From Acephala macrosclerotiorum (lineage: Eukaryota > Ascomycota > Leotiomycetes > Helotiales > Mollisiaceae), in assembly GCA_014904845.1 (NCBI GenBank), contig MU119218.1, positions 368,774 to 432,773 on the forward strand: a DNA stretch of 64,000 nucleotides. Reading direction: 5' to 3'. The notes below the pieces were generated by a model. That model was not told the DNA's origin. It searched no databases and was given only the letters and a program-made list of their open reading frames with translations. Made by a program: the position numbers and the translations under genes. Below, piece after piece: positions 23,841 through 36,409 of this stretch (its first letter is position 1; the number at the start of each line of letters is the position of its first letter).

Positions 23841-25251
23841 ATGGCTCCAGATTTAAATTCTCTTCCTCCTTCAAGATCAAGATCGACTTCTGGATCTCCA
23901 AATATGACACGCAACATGACATCCAGTGAGGGCATACGAAGCCCCTCTCCCTCCTCGCGGTCGGCGTCAACATCTCTGCAAGCAGCAGCTGCTGTCAACG
24001 CCGGGCTCCAACATGAGGATTCAAGACGTGAGCAGAACCTCTTCCTTTCAGATTACTCACTTTCGTTGGGGAAGTCAGATATCCCTAGATATCCAGATCC
24101 TCGCATAGCCCCGCCAAGGCTGGGTGACGGGCGGAAAGATACCCCACACTCCGTACCCCTCCTATTGCTTTGCTTGTAGGATCGTACTGACAGAGACATG
24201 CGGATAGGCAACTCCAATAGCTCGATCGTTAGGAATCGCCAATCGTCCCACCCTGGCAGAAGACGCTCTACGGTATTGATGAACCTACAACTCAATGATC
24301 CTACCATGCCCCCACCTGCTGAGGTAGTCCACGATACTCTCCCTGCGTATCGCACTGCTAGTCCGCAATCATTGGGTTCGCCGATCATTTCGAGTGGAGA
24401 ACCACAGCTTCCTCAACACTTTCGTGCGCCGAGTCTGGGAGAGATACACCAGGAGTTAGAGCAGGAACAGGAAGCACAAGTCGTATGTCAACTTTTTGGT
24501 CATTCTCAAGCCCGCTATCCTGGAAGATCGAGGCCCGTATTTTGTTGAGCAGAGACTACCAAGATAAAGGATGGGGACTAATGTTGGCTTGCACAGAACC
24601 GTTTACTTCAGATGATCCGAACCCAACAGCAGCAGCTCCAGCAATTGCAAGCAGCGTCTGGCCAAGCCAATGTCACCCCTCCTGTAGTTGAAGAGTTCAC
24701 CCCCACATCTGAACGCTCGATGTCCTTCTCCAACGCTGGCCTCCAGCAGCAGTCAAACATGTCAACACCTCGTTCGCCAGTCACTGCTCTGCATCCTCGA
24801 AGCTCTTTCGACCTGGCTCGAGCCGACCTTCAGCAACGTCGATCGAGAACACCCAGTCGAACAGCGTCCCCCAGACTCAGATCAACATCTATAAGCGGAG
24901 AGGGCGAAGCATGGAGCTTAGGTGGGCGTGATGAAAGTGCTTTCTACCAAGCTGAGACCCAAATGATGATCAGGGAGAACCAGATGCTACGTCAAAGGAT
25001 CAGAGAATTAGGTACGTCGTACTGTAACACGATCGAAGTATCAAACATCGCTTTCTGAATCAAGGCTGACAATAGCAATAGAACGACAGGTCAGTGAGCT
25101 TCATGTGAACTCTGCCATCACTCACGAGCCTGCCACTCCTTCAACTCTTCTCCGCTCGGAGTCTGTTTCTGAGGAATCCGCTCCTACCATACCTGCATCG
25201 GCCACTGCTGCAACATCTGTGGCAGCAACAGCAGAAATCAAAGACGAATGA
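23841..25251 (+). CDS. Coiled-coil, Ser/Pro-rich fungal protein of unknown function
   Basis: Four exons, 23841-24027, 24208-24482, 24597-25011 and 25082-25251, give 348 aa. The N-terminus (MAPDLNSLPPSRSRSTSGSP) and the next ~60 residues are Ser-rich. A glutamine-rich helix sits at ~155-175 (RLLQMIRTQQQQLQQLQ). Then comes a Ser/Arg-rich stretch, then a heptad-patterned coiled coil across the exon 3/4 junction (IRENQMLRQRIRELERQVSEL), with leucines at heptad spacing. The last acceptor has two AGs six bases apart (25075 and 25081). Both keep frame and differ by two residues, so two isoforms are possible. The sequence resembles an uncharacterised protein common in Pezizomycotina; there is no basic region next to the zipper, so a bZIP factor is unlikely. 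Confidence 0.72.
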
Positions 25252-26066
25252 AGGCAACTTTGATTCAGCAGTAATGCTCCGTCGTTTGGACATAGGAAGC
25301 TAGCACAACTTCACTCTCAATGTGCAATACTCGAAGGTATTGAGGGTCTTGATTGAGTAATGTGGAAAATGGCGTTACGGATTTACGGCTTAGTATCGGC
25401 CTTGGGATTGATGGCTCACGAAGTTGCATTGATTTTATCAAAATGGCGTTTGGAAGGGTCGGGGGCTCCGGTGAGCGATGGCGTACCGCTGGTGAGGACA
25501 TCCAAGAATGTACCGAGGCGCAGGTTGATAGCAATAGTATTTTTCAAATTGCTTTACGGGCAAGGACCGACGACGACTTACTACGACTTCCCGAAAACTA
25601 AGTGACACTCAATACAGATCACTCGAGAGGTGCATAGTTGTCCTACCCGAGGTCAAGCTGAAGAAGTACCCTAAGGTGTTTCGACCTGGCACTTCCTCTC
25701 GTGCAGTTCTTACTTATACCTATCTAGTCGATGTCTTGAGAATCAACATTGAGTTTGGAGTCTTTTTACCCCTTTTCTCTAACACCAGTCCGACTAATTC
25801 ATGTAGCAAATTCAGTATTGAAGATTATGCTTGTATTGTAAGCCCATGAGGATTCAAGCGGAGAAGTTTACAATTCAGAATTACTTCTCGGCTCTAACCC
25901 CACTTTTCAGCCTCGTCCGCCTCGTGCCGATCCCTGCAACTGCCCCATCTTCGGCTTCAAGATCCACTTCTCGATTGCATCATGTGAAGCTGTGGAGACA
26001 TCAAACAAATTCAACGACCTGTGTCTCTTCCAATGTTCCCGGATTGATATATCTTCAATTTATGAA
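25252..26066. other. Intergenic region
   Basis: An 815-bp gap after the coiled-coil gene and before the flavoprotein gene on the same strand. Two overlapping frames at 25353-25605 have no homology I recognise. It should contain the 3' end of the former and the promoter of the latter; no specific site seen. Confidence 0.45.
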
Positions 26067-27399
26067 ATGTTGACTAGATCGCTGAGACGCCAATTGGTGG
26101 CAAAAGCGAAGTGGCAGGGGTTTGCTACCACAGCTGTGAGGGAGGCCGATTTCACTCATGCTGTAAGTTCATGCCCCGTAACTGATGAATTGCATTGAGG
26201 GCTGATGATCTGTGTTAGGTCATTGGTGGAGGTGCTGTTGGGTTAGCCATTGCGAGGCAATTGGCAAATCGAGATGGAACGAGCACACTTCTCATCGAAC
26301 GGAACGGCCGCGTAGGAGAAGAGACCAGCTCCAGAAATTCAGAAGTCAGCCGCCATTTTCCCCTTTTCTCATCCGCTTGACCCAAACTTACAAATACCAG
26401 GTAATCCACGCAGGTCTCTACTATGGCATAGATACACTGAAGACCCAACTGTGTGTCCGCGGCCGTCAAATGATGTACGCCCTCGCTGAACGGTACTCGA
26501 TCCCCCACAACAACATGGGAAAATGGATCGTCGCCCAAACCCACCAACAATGGGAAGAGCTCGTCAAAGTCCACAAGTTCACGCGAACTTTGGAAGGAGT
26601 GCCCACAGAGTTCGTCTCTTTGGAACGCGCTGCTAAAGAGGAACCATTCGTTCAAGCCAAAGCCGGAATCCTAGAATCACCTACAACAGGAATCATAGAT
26701 TCACATTCATATATGCAATTCCTCCTCGGAGATTTCGAAGACAAAGGCGGAGACGTCGCTCTCAACTCTCCAGTAGTCTCTATCGAAGCCCTCGGGGACA
26801 AAGGAAGTCAGGGCTGGTCCATCACCACCAAAGACAAATCCACCAACGAAGAAACAACCTTGACATCCGAAACAATAATCAACAGTGCAGGTCTCGGAGC
26901 CTGCGATATCAACAACATGGTCCTCCCCTCATCCAGACACCAAACCCAATACTACGCCAAAGGAAACTACTTCTCCTACTCTGCCTCCTCCCCCTCAACC
27001 ACCCACCTAATCTACCCTGCCCCCACCCCCGGCCTCGGTGGCCTCGGCACGCATCTCACCCTTGACATCTCAGGCCGAATCCGTTTCGGTCCTGACGTCG
27101 AATGGGTCGATTCCCCTACCGATCTCTCAGTAAACACAACGAGAATGCCAGAAGCTATTGAGGCAATAAAACAGTATTTACCGAGTATAAAGGAGGAGGC
27201 TATTGTGCCGGACTATGCGGGTATTAGACCGAAGTTGGGGAGGAATAGTGCTGTTGCGAGTGGGAAGGGGTTTTTGGATTTTTGGATTCGGAAGGAGGAG
27301 GGGTACGAGGGTTTTGTTAATTTGTTGGGGATTGAGAGTCCGGGGTTGACGAGTAGTTTAGCGATTGGGGAGTATGTGGAGGGGTTGTTGTACAAGTGA
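26067..27399 (+). CDS. L-2-hydroxyglutarate dehydrogenase-like FAD oxidoreductase
   Basis: Three exons, 26067-26162, 26219-26344 and 26401-27399, 406 aa. It is a member of the DAO family (FAD-dependent amine/hydroxyacid oxidoreductases) with the L2HGDH pattern; that enzyme oxidises L-2-hydroxyglutarate to 2-oxoglutarate. The FAD dinucleotide motif [15 protein letters not shown] starts at residue 33, followed by an acidic-ended strand (LLIERN). The family's IHAGLYYG motif opens exon 3, and the C-terminal [11 protein letters not shown] and [15 protein letters not shown] motifs, which complete the FAD and substrate sites, are present. The first 30 residues are Arg/Lys/Ala-rich with no acidic residue until 26, consistent with mitochondrial import. 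The second intron begins GTCAGC, a tolerated but non-preferred donor. The exact substrate is inferred from family only. Confidence 0.85.
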
Positions 27400-28053
27400 G
27401 TAGGTGATGGATGGGTTGGGAATATATGCCTTTGGTGAAAGGAATTGGTGTGTGAGAGTCTTGCGGAGTATATGAAAGGTTTGAGCCTTGGTATATAGAC
27501 TTCGGAGAAAGTTGTCTGGCATTGTCCTTTGAAGAAGGCTTTCAAGCGAGAATTTCAATATGAGAAGTGGTTCGATAGCATAGTTTAGAAACGGCGATAG
27601 TGCATGGCAAAGACATTTGCAATATAGAGCAACATAAAAATCACTGCACGATATTCTCAACATCACCATCTCAACACTCCTTCCTCCTCCTCGTTTGCCC
27701 TTACGCTCCCTCTCCCCTCCAGCTTAAACATTTCTATCTCTTGATCCAACACCAACGGTGACGCACCTCTCAATCTTATAGATTGAGACTACACTTTTTA
27801 ACTCATACGTCAGATAAAATACAGATTGAAGGTACTTAATGTCATTATTTCGCTAATGATTGAAGTCATAATAAACACATCATCATGCGTCTCTGTTATG
27901 TGCTAAAAATCATCGCAACTCCCAATACCGTGCTGCCAATCAAATCACCAAACCGAAAGACCCCCGCTACTTTTCGGAATATCCAGATCTCCTAACCAAT
28001 AATACACTATTTGAAGTGAAGCCAAAACTCCCAAACGCCTACCGAGTTCAATG
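27400..28053. other. Convergent intergenic region
   Basis: A 654-bp AT-rich gap between converging genes (3' ends of the flavoprotein and WD40 genes). No open frame of interest and no recognised element. Confidence 0.5.
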
Positions 28054-30599
28054 TTACCGCATTACAAGGCTTGGGAATTTCTTTCTTCCGGGTATGTTCA
28101 CATGGTATTCGTGAATGCCATCCGATGCGCCAATATATCTGAAGAAGTTAGTAATTAGTCTGTCTTGAACTGAACATCGAAAACTCACAATATCCTACCA
28201 TCCGAGCTCCAGGCCACGCCCATCGTTTCGACTGAACGATGTGTGCCTCCAGTCGAGAGAAGCCCTTCTGCAGCGATAAGATCACCCAAGGGCCGCCAGG
28301 GCTGCCTCAGACGATGGGCAAAGTCCCTTGGTTCCTCATCCACTGCGACTTCAACCCGGAGGCGAGTAGACCTGTCAATAGGAGGATCCCCAGGGAAACG
28401 AGACCTGTAGAGAGCATCTATCTCTGCCCAAGGATTGTTGGGTGAGTCAGAGCCAAATGCTTCAACGCGAGAAGGTGTTAAGGTGAGACGCTCAAGAGTA
28501 CTCGAAGCTTCGTTTCCACTTCGCGCCCCGGTACCCGTAGCCTCTCGCTCGATTGCGTTCTCTGCTGCTGCCAAGATCATCGAACTTCGTCGCCTAGGCT
28601 CCTGCTGCAGCTGATTTCGTCTTTCGTTCTCACGGTTGCGCTCATTGATAAATGATCTGAACGAAGCAGCTGTGCGGTCAGGGTTTACAAATTCTCGCAG
28701 AGCAGCGGGGAGACCGCTCGCTGAGATTCGTCGGCTAGTGCTTCCAGGCCCTTCAGCGCCGGCGGCTGTTGTTGATGATGAACGTTGACCATCACCCCAT
28801 GCACTCCATCGACTTGAGCCTTCTGCGAGGGCTTCTCGCGCCGCATTTGCTGCATCTCTCTGACGGCGCGCAATCCTGTGCGCCTGAAGGACCTCTAGCT
28901 CCTCCACAGTGACTGGCGTATGATGTCTGTCTAGCATTTCTCTGGTCAGATGTCTAAGTTGCCTTCTTTCCAGGTCTAAGCCGAGATAGTCAGGAGTGCC
29001 GCTAGGCGACTCATTTCTACGAAGTCTGGGATCGATGACCGAATCGCCCTGTCTGTCTGAGATACTGACTATTTCTACTCCATCGGCTTGAGCATTGATC
29101 TTGACCAACTGGCGAGAATGGAAAAATGACCGAACATCCGCCACACCGACTCGACCACTATGTTCTGTCCATGCCTGTGGAGAGTCAGCATCCACTTGCT
29201 ATCAAGTAAACTATACTTCGTCGCAATGAAAAGGACGGTTTTGCTCGAAATGAGAAGAAAACAATTTTGAAGGAGGTGTTTATCCTGAAACTCAACAACA
29301 GAGAAATACTTACAAGGAGGTCAAAAGGTCCAGGTGAAAATTCCATCGATCGAACGGCCCCACTTGTGACACCAGGCCTAGAAGTTGTGAACATGACCGG
29401 TAACGAGTCGGGATCTATCAAACATTCTGCATCGAACACCGATATGACGCCGTACTGAGTTGCCACAGCAAGGTGCTTCCCTGATGGAGAGAAACATGCA
29501 GTGAAGCTCCCTCTATTCTCTGACCTGTCGGCCTGCCGCTGTCCTTCTAGTTGTATCTTGCCAGCCAGCACCCATTCGTAACGCTGCACGTCCTTCTCGA
29601 ATCGCTCTTTCCTGAATCCGGCCTTCTGCTTTCTTTCATGAATGTAGAGGAATGGATCATCACATACAGTGACAAGGGTCTCGCCATCTGGAGATATCAC
29701 AGATCGGTTGACAAAGTCGGGTAAAGTCAACTTGTCAAGAATCTCAGAATCCCGGACATCGACAATAGAGACCGTGCAATCGTTGTTTGCCACCACTGCC
29801 ACGGGTATGTTATATGCTTTCTCAGAAACATTCTCTTCTGGGCTCCATAAAGTAACGCAATTGACAATTTCAGTCCCTATCTTCACTGGCTCCGGGAGAA
29901 CTGGACGGCTGGGGGACCTTCGCTCGGAGGTCGTATCTCGGGCTGCGGATCGTCTGGCAGGATCCAGGTCCAAAGGTAATCGCTCATCGGGATCCGCCTC
30001 CCGACCGAACAACAGGTCCAAGTCCGCCAACCTATCTTTCAGAGATATCGCGGTGTATTGGCCCGATTCTGCTCCACAGCACAACCATTCCTTCGATGCA
30101 GTTAGACAGCGGGGAAAGAAAGGAAGTTTCGCAATGACCTCGTGCTCTCGAGTCTTGGTATTTAAGGCAATGACTTCGGTTCCTGAAGGGTAATAAACAA
30201 TGTTGGGTTTCGGGGAGCTGATGAGAGACCGAAGTTGCCAATGACTGTATAAGTTAGTCTAAAATCAAAAGAACGCCTTGAAAGCTGATCTTTGAAAAGA
30301 ACGCCGGGAAAATGTAGCACAAAAGTTCTTGATAGTCTAGAAAAAAGTGATGCCCATCTATGCAATTTCCTTGCATCTACCGCGTTATGGACTTTGGCAG
30401 ATGTTTGGCTCGGGATTGTGGTTCAAGCGAGACAAACGGACCTGTTTTCTATGGTGGCGCGATAGAACTTTCGAGGTTTAGGGAGAATGAGAGCCTCGGT
30501 GGCATGGTGTCTAGATATTGATTGGAAGATCAGTATGCGAATGGCCGTGGAGTTGTGGCACAATGAGAAGGCTTACAAGCTTTCAGTTTTCACAGCCAT
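28054..30599 (-). CDS. WD40-like protein with DUF2415 motif
   Basis: Five exons, 30599-30577, 30510-30442, 30244-29314, 29174-28189 and 28138-28054, 697 aa. Exon 1 is only 23 nt and exon 2 only 69 nt. Together they give an N-terminus that runs straight into a beta-propeller repeat (KPRKFYRATIENSHWQL..., then NIVYYPSGTEVIALN). WD-like blades follow, including VSIVDVRDSEILDKL and KHLAVATQYGVISVFD. The stretch SRPGVTSGAVRSMEFSPGPF followed by the exon-4 start AWTEHSGRVGVADVR is the DUF2415 signature (PF10313). Residues ~410-640 form a charged Arg/Glu-rich insert, and the last exon closes a final blade (GVAWSSDGRILYIGASDGI). Reading exon 4 to its first stop would cut this blade off. Function is unknown; propellers usually act as scaffolds. 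Confidence 0.83.
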
Positions 30600-31101
30600 A
30601 GCTGCCATGCGCTTTGATGTACGGCGAGCATGAATCCTTTGATGTTTTGGTGAAGCGGCATACGCAGATGATGATTCTCGGTTCGTAATTGTTGGTCAGA
30701 AGTATGAACTATGTACAATTCATAAGTAGGTTGTAAGTGATAGTCATCAACAGGCAATGTTTTCCAGCCGCGAACGACGACGTCAGCTAGTAGGGTGGAG
30801 AGCAATATGTGGCTAATGGGTGGCTCGTGATATTATGCAGTGTTGCCTCGTCGCCTCAGTGCTTGAGGATGAGGTGTTGCTCGGGCTCCGGGACATTGGA
30901 CCCGCTTTTCGAAGGCAAATTCGATTGGTCAATACTTTTCTTTGAAGTTCCAGACGCTAGTGTCGGCTGCAATTTTTTCTATACATTCGATCATCATCCC
31001 CTTCGCGACTCTTCAAACCATCACCCCTTTTCACATCACCTCTCCTCACCTCATCATCACCCTTTCTAGATAATTTTTCTTCCCTTGTCGCGACTGCAAT
31101 C
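30600..31101. promoter_or_regulatory. Divergent upstream region, WD40 gene / SSC1
   Basis: A 502-bp shared upstream region. Near SSC1 there is a C/T-rich tract (30985-31070) typical of highly expressed fungal genes. Partial TTC/GAA words occur around 30907-30955, but they are not spaced well enough for me to call a heat-shock element. Confidence 0.45.
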
Positions 31102-33296
31102 ATGTTGGCTTCAAGATTATCACGAGCTGTAAGTGCTCACCATACAATCATCCTCGATTGCACCAGCTAACTCCCGAACAGCTCCCAAGAGCTACCTCAT
31201 CCGCCACACGATCACAATTCATCCGCACACCTCTGAGCTCGTCATTTGTCCGAAGATATGCAGATGATGCCGACAAGAAGGTCCGGGGCCCAGTCATTGG
31301 TATTGACTTGGGTAAGCCATGTCGCCGATTCCAGGAGGTGCTCGCATGCTCACATATTTTGTCACTTAGGTACCACCAACTCTGCCGTAGCTATCATGGA
31401 GGGTCAAACAGCAAAGATTATCGAGAACTCGGAAGGTATGCATGGTTTTCTGATTCCATTGTTGCCACTCACTAACCACCTGCAGGTGCCCGAACAACGC
31501 CGTCCGTGGTGGCATTCGCACAAGATGGTGAGAGATTGGTCGGTGTCTCAGCGAAGCGTCAGGCAGTCGTGAACCCAGAAAACACTCTCTTCGCCACGAA
31601 GCGTTTGATCGGCCGGAAATTCACAGACGCCGAAGTTCAACGAGACATTAAGGAGGTGCCATACAAGATCGTGCAACACTCGAACGGAGATGCTTGGGTT
31701 TCGGCTCGCGGCGAGAAGTACTCGCCATCTCAAATCGGTGGTTTCGTCTTGCAAAAGATGAAGGAGACTGCCGAGTCTTATCTCACCAAACCAATCCAGA
31801 ACGCCGTTGTCACCGTCCCAGCCTACTTCAACGATTCCCAGCGACAAGCAACCAAGGACGCCGGTCAAATCGCTGGTCTCAACGTTCTCCGTGTCGTCAA
31901 CGAGCCTACCGCTGCTGCCCTTGCCTACGGACTTGAGAAGGATGAGGACAAGATTATTGCCGTCTACGATCTTGGTGGAGGAACCTTCGATATCTCGGTC
32001 CTCGAGATCCAGAAGGGTGTCTTTGAGGTCAAGTCCACAAACGGTGATACTCACTTGGGCGGTGAGGATTTTGATATCCACCTGGTTCGCCACTTAGTTC
32101 AACAGTTCAAGAAGGACTCTGGCCTTGATCTCTCTGGCGACCGCATGGCTATCCAGAGAATCCGAGAGGCTGCTGAAAAGGCTAAGATCGAACTGTCATC
32201 CTCCATGCAGACCGATATCAACCTTCCCTTCATCACCGCTGACGCATCTGGACCAAAGCACATCAACATGAAGCTCTCTCGATCACAACTTGAGAAGCTC
32301 GTTGAGCCATTGATCAGTCGTACCGTCGACCCCGTCCGAAAGGCTTTGAAGGATGCCAACCTGAAGGCCACTGATATCCAAGAGGTCATCTTGGTTGGCG
32401 GTATGACCCGTATGCCAAAGGTTGCCGAGTCTGTCAAGAGCATCTTCGGTCGTGACCCTGCCAAGTCCGTCAACCCTGATGAGGCTGTTGCCATGGGTGC
32501 TGCCATTCAGGGTGGTGTCCTCGCTGGCAACGTCACCGATGTCCTTCTCTTGGATGTTACTCCTCTCTCCCTCGGTATTGAGACCCTTGGAGGTGTCTTC
32601 ACTCGCTTGATCAACCGAAACACCACCATCCCAACCAAGAAGTCTCAAGTCTTCTCCACCGCTGCTGACTTCCAAACTGCTGTCGAGATCAAGGTCTACC
32701 AGGGTGAGCGTGAGCTGGTTCGTGACAACAAGATGCTCGGCAACTTCCAGCTTACTGGCATCCCACCTGCGCACCGTGGTGTCCCACAAGTTGAGGTTAC
32801 ATTCGACATTGACGCTGACGCGATTGTCCACGTCCATGCCAAGGATAAGTCCACCAACAAGGACCAATCTATCACCATCGCATCTGGCTCTGGTCTCTCT
32901 GATGAGGAGATCCAGAACATGGTTGATGACTCTGAGCGATACGCCGAGCAAGACAAGGAGCGAAAGGCTTCTATCGAAGCTGCCAACCGTTCCGACAGCG
33001 TCCTCAATGATACCGAGAAGGCTCTCAACGAGTTTGCCGATAGACTCGACAAAACCGAGGTTGACCAAATCCGCGAGAAGATCACCACCCTCCGTGAGTT
33101 TGTCAGCAAGAGCCAGTCAGGTGAGGGTACCGCTACCGCCGCTGAGCTGAAGGAGAAGACCGATGAGCTCCAGATGGCCAGCTTGAATCTCTTCGACAAG
33201 ATGCACAAGGCCCGTGCTGAGTCAGGCGAGTCATCATCTAGCGACGCTGAAGCCAAGCCTGAGGCTGAGGCCAAGGATGGTGAGAAGAAGCCATGA
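31102..33296 (+). CDS. SSC1: Mitochondrial Hsp70 (Ssc1), import motor chaperone
   Basis: Four exons, 31102-31128, 31182-31311, 31370-31435 and 31486-33296, 677 aa, the usual length. Ssc1 is the matrix Hsp70 that pulls precursors through the TIM23 channel and folds them. The first ~35 residues are an Arg/Ser-rich presequence ending near VRRYAD. The Hsp70 ATPase signatures are all present: [12 protein letters not shown] (split by intron 2), [16 protein letters not shown] and [17 protein letters not shown], with [10 protein letters not shown] between. The substrate-binding domain follows from ~420, with [14 protein letters not shown] at the linker. The helical lid ends in an acidic, Glu/Ala/Lys-rich tail, without the cytosolic EEVD or ER HDEL ending. 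Codon use is strongly C-ending compared with neighbours, as expected for an abundant protein. Three introns crowd the 5' end, a common fungal pattern. Confidence 0.97.
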
Positions 33297-34612
33297 AAAG
33301 TCATTTAGAAGCACCACTCCTTTGATTTATTAGCGTTTCTGGGCGGCTCGCATAGACCTCTCTTGTATCCAACATGTACTCGTATTGCACGTTTGCAACC
33401 CTTCTCTGTTGTCATAACACCAACACTTCATGTTCTTTATAGCTTTGGGGGGCAAATGGCGTTTAAGAGCACGCATTGCTTTGCAGCGTTCAGGGCTTGT
33501 GTGGAGGATACCTGCACAGAAAAGGACTCTGGTTGTATAAAACCTAGGATACCGTATGACGACGAATAATATGACCTCCCCTCTCATCAGATATTCCAAC
33601 TTTCTTGCGTACGTAGTCAACGCATGTGTGCATCCACGCAGCACGTGGCATATTAGCCAGTGAAGCAGCTAGTCGAGAGCAAAATGGCCGTTCGTGCATG
33701 CTTCCAGAAGAACTCTCCAGTCTCTGTTGCACGTCGCATTTGCATGGCGAGTTTCATAGTTAGTTCCTTTGGTTAGGTTTCTCCGATCTCGAATTCCTGG
33801 TCCTATTCTACCGCTATTTATCCCGGGTTTTCTGCCTTGTTCGTAACAGCCTCCCCGGTGAATGACGCCAACCTTTACGCTCCTATCCACATCCAAACTC
33901 ATTGACAAACTTCGTCTTGAAAACAGTCTCTTGAACTTCGAAGAATCAATAATAGAAGTTATAATGTCCCCGTTCAGCCTGTTCATCTATCTAAAGAAGC
34001 CCGGTACGAAGGCTACAGGATTTAGTCACATGATACGAGGAGAAGGATAGCCAAAGCGAGGTCACTGCTTAATGACTGCAATAAAGGCAATAGCTGTAAT
34101 AGTTGATCCCGCATATTATGCATGAAATGATCCAATCCAGAGAAGAACATCTCAAAGCGGGAAGGAGTGATCTTTGAGAGCAGGCCAAAAGAGGCTAGCT
34201 CACCTCTCTGTACTACGTACAGGCCCTTTTAATTGTTAAAACGTCGCTACCCAGATTACCCAATTGCAGACCAAATAGAGATATTCTGGACGGGTGATTG
34301 GGCAGACCACTCAGATTTTCGACTGGATTTGGACGTATCTGCTCTCGCGTAACGATTAAAAGGCCCTGTAGGTAGTAAACTACACACGTGACGATAACTA
34401 GCCTCAAGCGGGCTCGCGCACACTTTGATTATATTTCTGGAGGGAAGACAGATTTGAATTTGCCCCTCAAGAACGACATCGAAAACCTGAGAATCTGCGC
34501 CTCTCACTTTCACGATCCACGCAGATACCCCATAAGAATATTCCTGCGCGTTCTCCTGATTTACAAACTCCACAGATCTTCAGACCAACGCGAATTGAAC
34601 AACCCCACCAAA
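33297..34612. other. Intergenic region
   Basis: About 1.3 kb between SSC1 and TIF35 on the same strand. Short overlapping frames only. No RNA gene, repeat or element recognised. Confidence 0.5.
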
Positions 34613-35647
34613 ATGTCAAAAACCGCAACGTAAGAGCATCTTGCGCCACCATTTACTATTTGAGAATACTGACAGTATCTAGACGCCCTGACTGGGCCGA
34701 TGATATCGACGACAACGATGCCCCCATCGAGAATATTCTTCCCGAGGCTACCCAAGTTACCAACAAGGACGGCACGATCACAAAAACTACATGGAAGTTC
34801 AACGATGAGGGGAAGAAGGTGAAGCTCACGCAGAGAATCCGAATCACAACACACAAGGAGGTCGTCAACCCAAGAGTTGCTGAGAGGAAATCATGGGCAA
34901 AGTTCGGTCTTTCTCAGAAGGATGCTCCAGGACCAGCTACAGACACAACCTCTGTCGGTGGTGCGTATTTTCTTGGGATTGCTTTGAGGCTTGTAGAGTA
35001 CTAATGCTTGAACAGAGAACATTATATTCAGACCGAGCACAAATTGGCGAAAGGATGCGAAGGAGGAGAAGACCGAGGCAGGTAGCATGAAGGACAAGTT
35101 GAAGGACAAGAAGGTCAAATGTCGTATCTGTAACGGAGAGCATTTCACTGCGAGATGTCCCTTCAAGGATACCATGGCACCAGTCGGAGAGGAAGGTTCT
35201 GCGGACGTTGCTGCCGGCCCTGCAGATGTTGCCGACGCCGCTGGAGGTCTTGGATCAGGAAAGAGTTCATATGTTCCTCCACATCTTCGAAATGGTGCTG
35301 CCGGCGGTGGTGACAGAATGGGTGGTGGCAAATTTGAGCGCTCGGATGAGTCAACGTTGAGAGTTACAAACGTAAGTCGAGTTCTCCTTGGTGCGGATGT
35401 CTAGGTGCTAACTTTGATACAGGTCTCAGAGATGGCAGAGGAACAAGAGCTTCGGGATATGTTCGAGCGTTTTGGTCGGGTCACAAGAGTATTCCTTGCC
35501 AAGGATCGGGAAACTGGTCTTGCGAAGGGCTTTGCTTTCATCAGCTTCCAGGAAAGAACAGATGCTGCTAAGGCCTGCGAGAAGATGGATGGATACGGAT
35601 TCAAGCATTTGATTCTGAGGGTTGAATTTGCAAAGAAGGCTAATTAG
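34613..35647 (+). CDS. TIF35: eIF3 subunit G (Tif35)
   Basis: Four exons, 34613-34629, 34683-34960, 35016-35371 and 35423-35647, 291 aa. eIF3g is an RNA-binding subunit of translation initiation factor 3 that aids scanning and binds eIF3i. Exon 1 is only 17 nt (MSKTA plus two bases). The N-terminal domain ([20 protein letters not shown]) is the conserved eIF3i-binding region. A zinc knuckle CX2CX4HX4C lies at residues 134-146 ([13 protein letters not shown]). The linker is Gly/Ala/Asp-rich and ends in [10 protein letters not shown]. An RRM occupies the last ~80 residues, with RNP2 at the exon 3/4 junction (LRVTNVS) and RNP1 as KGFAFISF. Confidence 0.95.
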
Positions 35648-36409
35648 ATACCACAGTCACGAGAATTGCAGTCCTGTAATACAATACTTTAGCGTCTACA
35701 TTCACGAATGTTAAGAATCGATGCTTGAAAATTCTAGTCTCGACATTTCCTTTTCCGAGAGTTCGCTCGCTCGCTTGCTTGGCCATTTCATTGGTTTCCA
35801 TCTTTTGATCCTGTGTCAGCAAATGACTGATAAAGATGTCAGCATTCGCGGGAGAGAAAATCGACTGCACAAGTATGGCCAAGTCCTTCACACCAGCCTG
35901 CTGGCGGAACATGACTTTTGGGGTCTAGCGATACAAGTACAAACTCCAGCTTCGTCCAATCTAAGCCTGCTGCAGTACCGATACGCTTCCACCTGCTAGC
36001 CATACCTAGCTGCAGACCATGTGGCTAAAATGCGTGAAATCCAGATTCAGCCGGTTGGACTGATCACAGGTAGCGTTGAATAGTTCCTTGCGCTTGGACT
36101 AGGGAGGGCCCGTGGCACGGGTTGGATGAAATAAGGGGCACTTATCGACTCTCAAGTCAAGACCAACATGGAACCGTTCTACACATCTGCTGCGCTCAGA
36201 CAAAAATCTCACCACACGAGATGTCAAAGATCGAATGAATGCGGGAACTTGCGAGTGAAGGTTTACGGCGGGGCCCAAGTGATGCGCCGAATCCTTTTGC
36301 TTCCTGTTCTGCATACATGTCTTAAACATTTCGTCCCATCATTGCTGTCTCTCAGAGTTATCACATTGTTGTTTAGGCCTTTCTGTTCTCTTGGTCAGAC
36401 TGCACAATC
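35648..36409. other. Intergenic boundary before the decayed cluster
   Basis: A 762-bp gap between TIF35 and the first broken gene. Only short shadow frames. It marks the left edge of the pseudogene-rich region; no repeat or integration boundary is visible. Confidence 0.45.

Noticed and set aside
30900..30960. Heat-shock elements upstream of SSC1
   Set aside because: TTC and GAA words are present but not in the alternating 5-bp phase needed.
32283..33304. Long minus-strand frames inside SSC1
   Set aside because: Antisense shadows produced by the biased codon use of a highly expressed gene.
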